Below, in pieces: positions 23,904-32,468 of a stretch of DNA of 64,000 bases. Position numbers and translations under genes: made by a program. This DNA is from Paratissierella segnis (GTDB taxonomy: Bacteria; Bacillota; Clostridia; Tissierellales; Tissierellaceae). How positions within the stretch are numbered: position 1 is the first letter of the stretch; each line of letters starts with the position of its first letter. A model generated the notes under the pieces. The model worked only from the letters and a program-made list of their open reading frames with translations, was not told the origin of the DNA and ran no database searches. Where the stretch lies: assembly GCF_014385195.1 (NCBI RefSeq), contig NZ_JACRTG010000016.1, positions 186,001 through 250,000 of the forward strand, given 5' to 3'.

Positions 23904-24869
23904 ATGAAAAAGGGAATATATATATTAGTATTTTTAATGATACTATCATCAATGGTGGGATGCAGTACAAAGGAAAATGTTCAAACTACTATTAGAGTTG
24001 CATCGCTTAAAGGACCAACATCTATTGGACTTGTAAAGCTAATGGAAGATAATAAAAATGGTGAGTCAAAAAACAAATATGATTTCTTTATGACTGCAAC
24101 CGCAGATGAGATAGTTGCAAAACTTGGGAAGGGAGAGTTGGATGTAGCTGCAATACCGGCAAATTTAGCCTCTGTACTATATAATAAGATGGATGGTAAA
24201 ATTTCTGTTGCAGCAATCAATACCCTTAGCGTATTATATATCGTAGAAAATGGAGGTAATTTAAACTCTTTAGAGGATTTAAAGGGAAAAACCATATATT
24301 CAACAGGCAAAGGTACGACTCCGGAACATGTTCTTAATTATGTCCTAGAGGCAAACGGGATTGACCCTGAGAAGGACGTAAATATTGAATACAAGTCTGA
24401 GGCTGCTGAAGTAGCTACGCTTTTGGCAAGTGAAGAAGATGTAATTGCATTGTTACCGCAGCCATTTATCACGGCTTCTCAAATGAAAAATGATAACATT
24501 AAAATAGCATTTAGCATGGAGGAAGAATGGCAGAAATTAAACCCTAATGAGTCTCAAGTAACCGGTGTAGTTGTTGTCACGGATGAATTTCTTGAAAAAA
24601 ATCAAGAAGCGGTATCTACATTTTTGGAGGAATATAAAAAATCTGTTGAGTTTGTAAACTCAAATGTTGACGAAGCAGCAAAAATGGTAGGAGATTTAGA
24701 CATAATTCCTGAACCTGTAGCAGTAAAAGCAATACCCTTATGTAATGTCGTTTTTATAACAGGAGATGAGATGGAAGAAAAACTGGGAGGATATTTGGCG
24801 GTACTACATGGCTCGGATCCAAAAAGCGTAGGAGGTAATTTACCTGATGAGGAGTTCTATTTCAAATAA
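23904..24869 (+). CDS. ABC transporter substrate-binding lipoprotein (NMT1/SsuA-like)
   Basis: A 321-residue lipoprotein. The ATG 7 bases after GGAGGAG gives signal MKKGIYILVFLMILSS and lipobox MVGC, so the mature protein is anchored outside the membrane. The mature part is a type II periplasmic-binding fold with RVASLKGPTSIGLVKLME and DLKGKTIYSTGKGTTPEH. Family members bind sulfonates, nitrate, pyrimidines or related small organics. No ligand-specific motif was recognised. It is the first gene of a three-gene operon; its 3' end overlaps the permease by 23 bases. Confidence 0.85.
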   Translation: MKKGIYILVFLMILSSMVGCSTKENVQTTIRVASLKGPTSIGLVKLMEDNKNGESKNKYDFFMTATADEIVAKLGKGELDVAAIPANLASVLYNKMDGKISVAAINTLSVLYIVENGGNLNSLEDLKGKTIYSTGKGTTPEHVLNYVLEANGIDPEKDVNIEYKSEAAEVATLLASEEDVIALLPQPFITASQMKNDNIKIAFSMEEEWQKLNPNESQVTGVVVVTDEFLEKNQEAVSTFLEEYKKSVEFVNSNVDEAAKMVGDLDIIPEPVAVKAIPLCNVVFITGDEMEEKLGGYLAVLHGSDPKSVGGNLPDEEFYFK

Positions 24870-25593
24870 GAGAGATTTAATAAAAAAAATCTACGCAAGT
24901 CTTTTTTGGATTATTCTTTGGTATCTAATTAGCAATATTATGAATAATAAGCTATTACTACCTTCTCCAATAGATGTATTTATATCTTTGGTCAATCTTT
25001 TAAATACTAAGGATATATATATATCAATAGCAAATACATTTATAAGAATTATCACAGGTTTTTTTCTGGGTTCAATTCTGGGAATTATTTTATCGATATT
25101 TTCATATAAATTTATTTTTTTTAAAAGTCTGATGGAGCCTCTTATCTTAATGATTAAAGCCACTCCGATTGCATCGATTATAATACTGGCTTTAGTATGG
25201 ATAAGTTCAAAGAACCTTTCGGTTTTCATAGCTTTTCTAATGGTACTTCCTACGATGTATACTACCATTTTAAAGGGACTGGACAGTACGGACGAAAAAA
25301 TGCTTGAAATGGCAAAGGTTTTTAAAATAAAAGGATGCAAGCTGATAAGATATATTTATATGCCTAGTATCAAACCTTACTTAATAGCAGCGGCTAGTTT
25401 GGCATTAGGATTAAGTTGGAAGGCAGGAGTCGCTGCCGAAGTAATAGGGCTTCCCTCCGGAACCATAGGGGAATCCCTTTATACTGCTAAGATATATTTA
25501 AATACACCGGAGTTATTCGCTTGGACATTCTTAATTGTTGCTATTAGCTTTATTTTTGAGAAATTATTTATTTTTTTATTGAATCGAATTTAG
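24847..25593 (+). CDS. ABC transporter permease (SsuC/TauC type)
   Basis: A 248-residue inner-membrane protein with about six helices. The EAA-loop region reads EKMLEMAKVFKIKGCKLIRY near 145, followed by MPSIKPYLIAAASLALGLSWKAGVAAEVIG, typical of BPD_transp_1 permeases for sulfonate- or pyrimidine-type importers. The ATG lies inside the last codons of the binding-protein gene, after AGGAGGT. It pairs with the ATPase that follows. Confidence 0.88.
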   Translation: MRSSISNKRDLIKKIYASLFWIILWYLISNIMNNKLLLPSPIDVFISLVNLLNTKDIYISIANTFIRIITGFFLGSILGIILSIFSYKFIFFKSLMEPLILMIKATPIASIIILALVWISSKNLSVFIAFLMVLPTMYTTILKGLDSTDEKMLEMAKVFKIKGCKLIRYIYMPSIKPYLIAAASLALGLSWKAGVAAEVIGLPSGTIGESLYTAKIYLNTPELFAWTFLIVAISFIFEKLFIFLLNRI

Positions 25594-25602
25594 GTGAATG
25601 AT

Positions 25603-26175
25603 ATGAATATAGATCTGATAAATATAAATAAGTCTTTTGATGGAGAACAGGTAATCAACAATTTTAATGGGATAATAGAAGAAAATAAAATTACATGTAT
25701 TATGGGAGAATCCGGAATCGGCAAAACAACGTTGATAAATATGATTCTAGGTCTGGAAAAACCCGACAGTGGAAAAATCCTTGGACTAGATCAAAGAAAG
25801 ATTTCGGCCGTTTTTCAGGAAGATAGACTTTGTGAGGAATTTAACTGCATACAGAATTTACGTATTGTATGTGACAGAAATATAAGTGATAAGGAATTAA
25901 CAAGATTGTTATACTCTTTAGAACTTGGTGAAGTTATGTATAAAAAAGTTTCTTTATTAAGCGGTGGAATGAAAAGAAGATTGGCTATAGGAAGAGCTTT
26001 GATTTTTGATGCGGATATAATTGTTATGGATGAACCGTTTAAAGGATTGGATAGAGAACTGCACGCTAAAATTATTGAATTGGTTAAGAAAAAGGCTAAA
26101 GGGAAAATTCTTATTGTAGTTACTCATAGCATGGAAGAGGTTAAATCATTGAATGCTAACCTAATTGTTTTGTAG
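25603..26175 (+). CDS. ABC transporter ATP-binding protein (short, SsuB-like)
   Basis: A 190-residue ATPase. The ATG after AGGTGA is preferred to the GTG at 25594. Motifs: Walker A GESGIGKTTL near 37, Q loop VFQEDRLCEEF, signature LSGGMKRR near 123, Walker B IIVMDEPFKGLD, H loop VTHSMEEV. It is shorter than usual (about 240-260) and lacks any C-terminal extension, but all catalytic motifs are present. It completes the importer with the two preceding genes. Confidence 0.88.
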   Translation: MNIDLININKSFDGEQVINNFNGIIEENKITCIMGESGIGKTTLINMILGLEKPDSGKILGLDQRKISAVFQEDRLCEEFNCIQNLRIVCDRNISDKELTRLLYSLELGEVMYKKVSLLSGGMKRRLAIGRALIFDADIIVMDEPFKGLDRELHAKIIELVKKKAKGKILIVVTHSMEEVKSLNANLIVL

Positions 26176-26202
26176 AAAATCTATTGAAATTTCTGCAAAT
26201 TA

Positions 26203-26263
26203 ATGTTATATTATTAACTATTATGTTTTGACATGTAATTTTTTTAACATTGATAGTTAATAA
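26203..26263. promoter_or_regulatory. Rex-like site, promoter and inverted repeat upstream of the hydrogenase operon
   Basis: ATGTTATATTATTAACTA (26203-26220) matches 11 of 14 fixed bases of the clostridial Rex consensus TTGTTAANNNNTTAACAA. A perfect 11-base inverted repeat (TTATTAACTAT at 26211-26221, ATAGTTAATAA at 26253-26263) overlaps it. A promoter-like TTGACA (26228-26233) lies between the arms, and the right arm covers its -10 region. Rex represses NADH-linked fermentation and hydrogenase genes when NADH is low. Assignment is tentative. Confidence 0.4.
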
Positions 26264-26375
26264 AATAACAAATTAAGCATGAACTATAAAGTTTTTCAAC
26301 CAAAGATTCATTTGACTCAAGGTGTAATAATTTTTACATATATTTATTTAATATTTAGACTTAGGAGGTTGGCTT

Positions 26376-26873
26376 ATGGAATTCAAGTTTGATAAAGAAA
26401 AAAATAAAGAGAACATTGAAAAGTTTAAAAAGACAGTCCAAACTTATAAGGACACAAAGGGAGCATTAATACCGGTACTCCAAGGCGCACAAGAGATATT
26501 TGGATATCTTCCCGTTGAAATATTGCAATTGATATCTGTGGAATTAAATATTCCCATTTCGGAAATCTATGGTGTGGCAACATTTTATTCCCAGTTTTCC
26601 TTTATACCTAAGGGAGAGAACATTATAAGTGTTTGTTTAGGAACTGCCTGTTATGTAAAGGGAGGGCAGGAAATATTGGAGGAATTTGAAAATCAACTTG
26701 GAATAAAAGCGGGAGATACAACGGAGGATATGAAATTCTCAATAACTTCAACCAGGTGCGTTGGCGACTGCAGTATGGCACCGGTAGTTTTAGTCAATGA
26801 TGACGTCTATCCAAGGCTAAAGAAAGACAAGGTTAAAGAAATTATTCTTAAGTATGGTGGTGTTGCTAAATGA
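26376..26873 (+). CDS. hydC: [FeFe]-hydrogenase subunit, NuoE-like [2Fe-2S] protein
   Basis: A 165-residue thioredoxin-fold ferredoxin. The four cluster cysteines are in VCLGTACYVKGG and STRCVGDCSMAPVV. The N-terminal helical region contains LIPVLQGAQEIFGYLP and the block YGVATFYSQF. It is the first gene of a three-gene operon and overlaps the next by 4 bases (ATGA). In trimeric hydrogenases it passes electrons next to the NuoF-like subunit. The assembled enzyme is cytoplasmic. Confidence 0.92.
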   Translation: MEFKFDKEKNKENIEKFKKTVQTYKDTKGALIPVLQGAQEIFGYLPVEILQLISVELNIPISEIYGVATFYSQFSFIPKGENIISVCLGTACYVKGGQEILEEFENQLGIKAGDTTEDMKFSITSTRCVGDCSMAPVVLVNDDVYPRLKKDKVKEIILKYGGVAK

Positions 26874-28450
26874 TTACAACGGAAAAATTAGAAAAAATTA
26901 GACAAGAACATAGGCCTATATTGGAGGAAAGGCTCATTAAAGAGGATAAGGTTGTCATTAAGGGTGATGAAATATTATTAAAAGGAAATTATTATAAGAA
27001 GCAATATAGAATTGCCCTAAGGAATTGCGGAATTGTTGATCCGGGAGATATTAGAGATTATATAGCCATGGATGGATATAAAGCACTCTCCAAAATATTA
27101 AGAGAAAAAGAACCTAAGGATGTAATTGAAGATATGAAAGCTTCAAACCTTAGGGGCAGAGGAGGCGCAGGGTTTCCTACCGGCAGAAAATGGGAAGAAT
27201 CTTTTAAAAAAGCATCAGATAAGAAATATTTTATTTGCAATGCAGATGAAGGGGATCCCGGTGCATTTATGGATAGATCGATCCTTGAAAATGACCCTCA
27301 TGCAGTACTCGAAGGGATGGCAATCGGTGGCTATGCAGTCGGCTCTGACCAAGGATTTATCTATGTAAGAGCCGAATACCCAACGGCAGTTGAGTCATTG
27401 AAAAAGGCAATAGCACAGGCTAAGGAATATGGGCTTTTGGGAGAGAATATCCTTGGGACCGGATTTAATTTTGATATAGAGCTAAGATTGGGTTCAGGCG
27501 CATTTGTATGCGGAGAAGGAACTGCGCTAATGGAATCCATTGAAGGCAAGAGAGGTATGCCCAGGAAGAAACCTCCGAGAACTTCCCATGTTGGATTATG
27601 GCAAAAACCTACTATTTTAAATAATGTAGAGACTTTGGCTAATGTGCCTGTTATTATGAATAAAGGTGTGGACTGGTTTAGAAGCATTGGCACAGAAAAA
27701 TCTCCGGGAACAAAGGTATTTGCACTTGTAGGAAAAGTAGCTAATTCCGGTTTGGTTGAAGTACCTATGGGGACCTCTTTAAGAGAGATAATATATGATA
27801 TCGGCGGAGGAGTACAGGATGGAAAAGCCCTCAAAGCAGTGCAAACCGGAGGTCCATCAGGAGGCTGTATACCGGCTTCACTTATTGATACTCCTGTGGA
27901 TTTTGAGTCCCTTGCCAAAATAGGCTCAATTATGGGGTCAGGTGGAATGGTAGTAATGGACGAGAATACATGCATGGTTGATATTGCAAGATTTTTTTTG
28001 GAGTTTACTGTGGATGAATCCTGCGGGAAATGTACCCCTTGCAGAATTGGAAATAAAAGAATGTTGGAGATCTTAACAAGGATGACCAATGGTACTGCTG
28101 AAGAAAGGGAAATTGAGGAATTAAAAGAGTTGGCTGAGATAATTGAGGATACAGCCCTTTGCGGTTTAGGGCAAACATCGCCTAACCCTGTATTATCTAC
28201 TATAAGATATTTTTATGATGAGTATGAAGCTCATGTAATGGACAGAATATGTCCTTCAGGTGTATGTAAAGCTTTACTTAGGTACAATATATCGGATGAT
28301 TGTATTGGTTGTAGAAGGTGCGTTAAGGTATGTCCTGTTAGCTGTATAAGCGGGAAGGTAAAAGAAGTTCACGTTATTGATCAGGATAAATGTATAAAAT
28401 GCGGATCATGCTATGATGTATGTCCTAAGAATGCAATTAAAATAGGATAG
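26870..28450 (+). CDS. hydB: [FeFe]-hydrogenase subunit, NuoF-like FMN/NADH protein with C-terminal 2[4Fe-4S]
   Basis: A 526-residue subunit. FMN/NADH motifs are NLRGRGGAGFPTGRKW near 89 and NADEGDPGAFMDR. An SLBB region follows, then the [4Fe-4S] site ESCGKCTPCRIG near 385, and a C-terminal bacterial ferredoxin domain CIGCRRCVKVCP and CIKCGSCYDVCP. It oxidises or forms NAD(P)H with FMN and exchanges electrons with ferredoxin and HydA. The N-terminal thioredoxin-like [2Fe-2S] domain present in longer homologues (about 600 residues) is absent; the first 85 residues contain only one Cys. Confidence 0.93.
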   Translation: MITTEKLEKIRQEHRPILEERLIKEDKVVIKGDEILLKGNYYKKQYRIALRNCGIVDPGDIRDYIAMDGYKALSKILREKEPKDVIEDMKASNLRGRGGAGFPTGRKWEESFKKASDKKYFICNADEGDPGAFMDRSILENDPHAVLEGMAIGGYAVGSDQGFIYVRAEYPTAVESLKKAIAQAKEYGLLGENILGTGFNFDIELRLGSGAFVCGEGTALMESIEGKRGMPRKKPPRTSHVGLWQKPTILNNVETLANVPVIMNKGVDWFRSIGTEKSPGTKVFALVGKVANSGLVEVPMGTSLREIIYDIGGGVQDGKALKAVQTGGPSGGCIPASLIDTPVDFESLAKIGSIMGSGGMVVMDENTCMVDIARFFLEFTVDESCGKCTPCRIGNKRMLEILTRMTNGTAEEREIEELKELAEIIEDTALCGLGQTSPNPVLSTIRYFYDEYEAHVMDRICPSGVCKALLRYNISDDCIGCRRCVKVCPVSCISGKVKEVHVIDQDKCIKCGSCYDVCPKNAIKIG

Positions 28451-28463
28451 GGGTGAAAAAGAA

Positions 28464-30197
28464 ATGGTTAATTTAAAGATAAATGGAAGAGAAGTAGAAG
28501 TTCCCGAGGGAACAACAATACTTGAGGCAGCTAAGAAGCTTAATATAAAAATACCAACTCTTTGTCATCTCGATCTTCATGACATAAAGTTTGTAAATCA
28601 ATCTTCTTCATGCCGCATATGTGTCGTTGAGGTTGAAGGCAAAAAAAATCTTCAGACCGCGTGTTCAACTGCTGTATCAGAAGGGATGAATATAAGAACT
28701 GACTCAAGACGTGCTGTAAAAGCCAGAAGAACAGTATTGGAACTTTTACTATCTAATCATCCGAAGGATTGTCTTGTGTGTGCAAAGAATCACGATTGTG
28801 AACTTCAGAAACTTTCAGCTGATTTAGGAATCAGAGAAGTTAGATATGAAGGTGAAATGAATGATTTTCCTATTGATAACAGCAGCTTATCAATAGTAAG
28901 AGATCCTAATAAGTGTATTTTATGCAAGAGATGTGAAACCATGTGCAATAATGTACAGACCGTTCATGCATTATCTGAAATTGGGAGAGGGTTTGATACT
29001 GTTATTGGGACAGCCTTTAATCTGCCTATGCATGAATCAAATTGCACCTTTTGCGGACAATGTATTGCAGTATGTCCAACGGGAGCTTTAACTGAGGTAA
29101 ATAAAATATCTAAGGTATGGAAAGAAATCAATAGTGATAAGGTAGTAGTGGTTCAAACCGCTCCGGCGATAAGGGTTGCCCTTGGAGAGGAATTTGGAAT
29201 GGAACCGGGGACTCAAGTTACCGGTAAGATGGTATCAGCATTGAAACTACTTGGATTTGACAAGGTATATGATACTGATTTTGCAGCTGATTTGACTATT
29301 ATGGAGGAAGCTACAGAGCTTATGCATAGATTAAAGCACGGAGGAAGGCTGCCAATATTAACAAGCTGCTGTCCGGGTTGGGTTAAGTTTATCGAACACA
29401 ACTTCCAAGATATGTTGGATATACCGTCAACCTGTAAATCTCCACATGAAATGTTTGGGACATTGGCTAAGACCTATTTAGCGGAAAAAATGGGGCATAA
29501 ACCTGAAGATATAATAGTTGTATCCGTGATGCCATGTGTGGCTAAAAAATATGAAGCAGCTCGACCAGAACTTGGTCTCGGCGGTACAAAAGCAGTAGAT
29601 TATGTTTTAACCACAAGAGAACTTGCAATTATGATTAAAGAATCAGGTATTGATTTTGCTAATCTTCAAGATGAAGAATTTGATAATCCATTGGGAGAAT
29701 CTTCAGGTGCATCTGTCATATTTGGGGCTACGGGCGGAGTTATAGAAGCTGCATTGAGAACAGCTTATGAGTTTATGACAGGTGAGACTCTTGAAGATGT
29801 AGAATTTCATTCTCTGAGAGGAATGGATGGAATCAAGGAAGCCAGCGTCACAATAAATGGAGAAAAGATAAATATAGCTGTATGTCATGGACTTGGGAAT
29901 GCAAGAAGTATTCTGGAAAAGATACAAAGGGGAGAAGCGAATTATCATGCTATTGAGATTATGGCGTGTCCCGGAGGATGCATAGGCGGCGGAGGTCAAC
30001 CATATCATCACGGTGATATGTCTATACTTAAAAAGAGGATGCAGGGTATATATAATGAGGACAGAGGTAAAGCAATTAGAAAATCTCACGAAAACCCTAT
30101 GATTAAGAAGATTTATGAAGAATATATCGGAGAGCCTTATGGGGAAAAAGCTCATGAACTTCTCCATACCAGATATATACCAAGAAAAAAGATGTAA
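28464..30197 (+). CDS. hydA: [FeFe] hydrogenase catalytic subunit
   Basis: A 577-residue enzyme reversibly reducing protons to H2. Order: N-terminal [2Fe-2S] domain (CHLDLHD, SSCRIC, LQTACS), His-ligated cluster (HPKDCLVCAKNHDC near 100), two [4Fe-4S] clusters (CILCKRCETMC, CTFCGQCIAVCP), and H-cluster motifs TSCCPGW near 300, MPCVAKKYE near 355 and MACPGGCIGGGGQP near 502. A short small-subunit-like tail (LHTRYIPRKK) ends the protein. All H-cluster cysteines are present. With the NuoE- and NuoF-like genes it makes the HydABC type that couples H2 to NADH and ferredoxin, probably by electron bifurcation (family knowledge). Confidence 0.95.
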   Translation: MVNLKINGREVEVPEGTTILEAAKKLNIKIPTLCHLDLHDIKFVNQSSSCRICVVEVEGKKNLQTACSTAVSEGMNIRTDSRRAVKARRTVLELLLSNHPKDCLVCAKNHDCELQKLSADLGIREVRYEGEMNDFPIDNSSLSIVRDPNKCILCKRCETMCNNVQTVHALSEIGRGFDTVIGTAFNLPMHESNCTFCGQCIAVCPTGALTEVNKISKVWKEINSDKVVVVQTAPAIRVALGEEFGMEPGTQVTGKMVSALKLLGFDKVYDTDFAADLTIMEEATELMHRLKHGGRLPILTSCCPGWVKFIEHNFQDMLDIPSTCKSPHEMFGTLAKTYLAEKMGHKPEDIIVVSVMPCVAKKYEAARPELGLGGTKAVDYVLTTRELAIMIKESGIDFANLQDEEFDNPLGESSGASVIFGATGGVIEAALRTAYEFMTGETLEDVEFHSLRGMDGIKEASVTINGEKINIAVCHGLGNARSILEKIQRGEANYHAIEIMACPGGCIGGGGQPYHHGDMSILKKRMQGIYNEDRGKAIRKSHENPMIKKIYEEYIGEPYGEKAHELLHTRYIPRKKM

Positions 30198-30203
30198 ATG
30201 TCA

Positions 30204-30224
30204 TTGGGGACTGACAGTCCCCAA
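30204..30224 (+). terminator. Hairpin after the hydrogenase operon
   Basis: A perfect TTGGGGACT/AGTCCCCAA stem lies 6 bases after the stop. No clear T run follows. Confidence 0.6.
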
Positions 30225-30258
30225 GATGATTCATAGAAATTGATAAAAAAATTATTTA

Positions 30259-30299
30259 AGACCATTGTAGTCTGTTCTTACGACAGTTTTCAATGGTCT
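30259..30299 (-). terminator. Terminator of the LysR gene
   Basis: AGACCATTG pairs with CAATGGTCT. On the minus strand the stem includes the regulator's last codons and is followed by a T-rich stretch (30244-30251). Confidence 0.65.
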
Positions 30300-31249
30300 A
30301 TAATTTTATCATCCTTTTGTTTGCTAGATAATTTACGATATCTTTCAGAGACATTATATATAAATTCTAAGGTCGTATCATTCAATTGGATATTTTTTTT
30401 TGTTATTACATCAAATAAGAGGTTTTTTTCACAGTATTCAATAGGAACAGATATTACATTGAACATGGATTGCTGTTTATCGAATTCGAGAATTCCTATA
30501 GTGTAAAAATTGCTGATGGATATAAGATTTAATAGAGTTGAACGTCCATAAACATAGATAATTTTGTTTGAGTTGTTAAGGTCCATATGGTGCCCTTTTT
30601 TTACGATATTATATATAAAGTCTTCATATTGGCCAAGGTAGCGTACAAAGCCATAATTTTTAAGAGCATCTAATGTTACTTTTTCTCCTTGTTGGATCAA
30701 TTCATGATTCTTAGATATACAGATTTCAGGGGTAAACTTTGCTATCGTCTTATGTTCCAACCCATTTTTTTCGAGGATTGCATGGATGTTTTTGGATTCA
30801 TGAATGTCATAATGGATTATACCTACATCGGTATAGCCATTTGCAACATCTTCTATTACGTCCCTTGTGGTTCCTTCGTTAAGTAGATATGTGAATCCGT
30901 CAAGTTTATCCTTTTTACTGCATACTTCATTGAAGCTATCCATAGTGTGAGTAAACTTAGTCATTGATACTCGCAATTTGTCTGAAATTTTAATATTAGT
31001 AGGTGTAAATTCTTTTAAAGCGTCTATCTCTTTTATGATTACTTCCGCATGCTTCAAAAAATGTTTTCCAGCAGAGGTAAGAGTAACTCCTCTATTGGTA
31101 CGATCAAATAATTCAAAGCCAATGGAATTTTCCAAGTCTTTAATTATATTACTTAAATGAGGTTGTGATATGTACAATTTAGTAGCTGCTTTGTTAATGA
31201 ATCCACATTCTGCAACAGTTACAAAATCTTTTAAATGGTTAATATCCAA
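30290..31249 (-). CDS. LysR-family transcriptional regulator
   Basis: A 319-residue protein. I place the start at the TTG giving MDINHLKDFVTVAECGFINK, which has GGTGG upstream; an ATG at 31285 would add 12 residues unusual for the family. The winged helix-turn-helix is NKAATKLYISQPHLSNIIKD, and a substrate-binding domain covers about 90-300. It is divergent from a glutaminase/amino acid symporter pair, the usual position of a LysR activator of its neighbours. The 190-base gap holds an AT-rich repeat (two TTAATTAA). Glutamine or glutamate is the likely co-inducer (inference). Confidence 0.85.
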   Translation of the reverse strand: MDINHLKDFVTVAECGFINKAATKLYISQPHLSNIIKDLENSIGFELFDRTNRGVTLTSAGKHFLKHAEVIIKEIDALKEFTPTNIKISDKLRVSMTKFTHTMDSFNEVCSKKDKLDGFTYLLNEGTTRDVIEDVANGYTDVGIIHYDIHESKNIHAILEKNGLEHKTIAKFTPEICISKNHELIQQGEKVTLDALKNYGFVRYLGQYEDFIYNIVKKGHHMDLNNSNKIIYVYGRSTLLNLISISNFYTIGILEFDKQQSMFNVISVPIEYCEKNLLFDVITKKNIQLNDTTLEFIYNVSERYRKLSSKQKDDKIIDH

Positions 31250-31440
31250 AAATATGCACCACCCATAGCCAAAATTTATGTTCATATAATCTTAATTAAA
31301 GTTTATCATATTGTTAATTAATTAGTTATAGTTTATACAAATAATAGATATAAGTTTTAAGTATTACCGGATATTTACAAAAGGAGATACTATATAGGTG
31401 TTGGAATTAAATCAAATAGATTAGGGAGTATGTTTATAAA

Positions 31441-32367
31441 ATGGAATTAACAAATATAGAGACAATTTTAAATGATGCATTAATACATAGTAGTAAGTAT
31501 ATAGACGATGGCAACGTTGCTACATATATTCCGGAATTGGCAAAGGCGGATAAAAATCTGCTGGGAGCAAGTATAGTTACCATAGAAGGTAAGAGATATC
31601 ATGTAGGGGATTGGCATCAGGAATTTACAATTCAAAGCATATCTAAGACAATATCTTTGATCTTTGCTCTTCATAATCTTGGACCGGAAATCGTATTTAA
31701 TAAGGTGGGGATGGAACCCTCAGGTGATCCCTTTAATTCTATAATCAAACTTGAAACTAAAAAATACCCTTCAAACCCCTATATAAATGCAGGCGCAATT
31801 GCGGTAGCTGGATTAATCTCCGAAAGATATTCCTTTGAAGATTATCTAAAATTGGTACGTTTATTTTGCGGAAGAAATTCCATTGAAGTAGATGAAAACG
31901 TATATATGTCGGAAAGCAAGACAGGTATGCTGAATCGTTCTTTAGCCTACATGATGAATAGTAGCGGAGTACTTGAAGCGGATGTTGAAAAGACATTAGA
32001 TTTCTATTTCAAAATGTGCTCAGTTAAGGTAAATTCCAATGATTTAGCAAATTATGCGGCGATATTGGCAAATGATGGATTAGATCTCAAATCGGGGGAT
32101 AGACTAATAGATAATTCCATTTTAAAAATCGTTAAATCCCTAATGCTTACTTGCGGCATGTATGATGGCTCAGGAGAATTTGCAATTAGAGTAGGCATGC
32201 CTGCTAAGAGTGGTGTCGGAGGAGGAATACTTGCTTTTGCCGAAAACAAGCTGGGTATTTGTGTTTTTGGACCGGCTTTGGATTCTCAAGGCAATAGCAT
32301 AGGTGGCTACCATATGCTTGAATATCTATCCAAGGAATTAGGGCTTCACTATTTTAGTGGGAAATAA
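31441..32367 (+). CDS. glsA: Glutaminase (serine-type)
   Basis: A 308-residue cytoplasmic enzyme hydrolysing glutamine to glutamate and ammonia. The serine-beta-lactamase-like fold shows the catalytic S-x-x-K in FTIQSISKTISL near 61, YPSNPYINAGAIA near 103, and AKSGVGGGILAF near 259. Length matches the family. It is followed 101 bases later by an AGCS symporter, so glutamine uptake and cleavage are probably linked, as in the Bacillus ybgJ-ybgH (glsA-glnT) pair. Confidence 0.95.
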   Translation: MELTNIETILNDALIHSSKYIDDGNVATYIPELAKADKNLLGASIVTIEGKRYHVGDWHQEFTIQSISKTISLIFALHNLGPEIVFNKVGMEPSGDPFNSIIKLETKKYPSNPYINAGAIAVAGLISERYSFEDYLKLVRLFCGRNSIEVDENVYMSESKTGMLNRSLAYMMNSSGVLEADVEKTLDFYFKMCSVKVNSNDLANYAAILANDGLDLKSGDRLIDNSILKIVKSLMLTCGMYDGSGEFAIRVGMPAKSGVGGGILAFAENKLGICVFGPALDSQGNSIGGYHMLEYLSKELGLHYFSGK

Positions 32368-32468
32368 AATATTACAACATATGATGAAGAGAAAGAAGGT
32401 GGTTTATGTAAGCTATATATCAAAGTAGTAATACAATATCATATGTTATTAAAAAGGGAGGTATTTAT

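Noticed and set aside
27361..28089. Long minus-strand open frame opposite hydB
   Set aside because: It has no SD or recognisable domain and mirrors the codon pattern of hydB on the plus strand.
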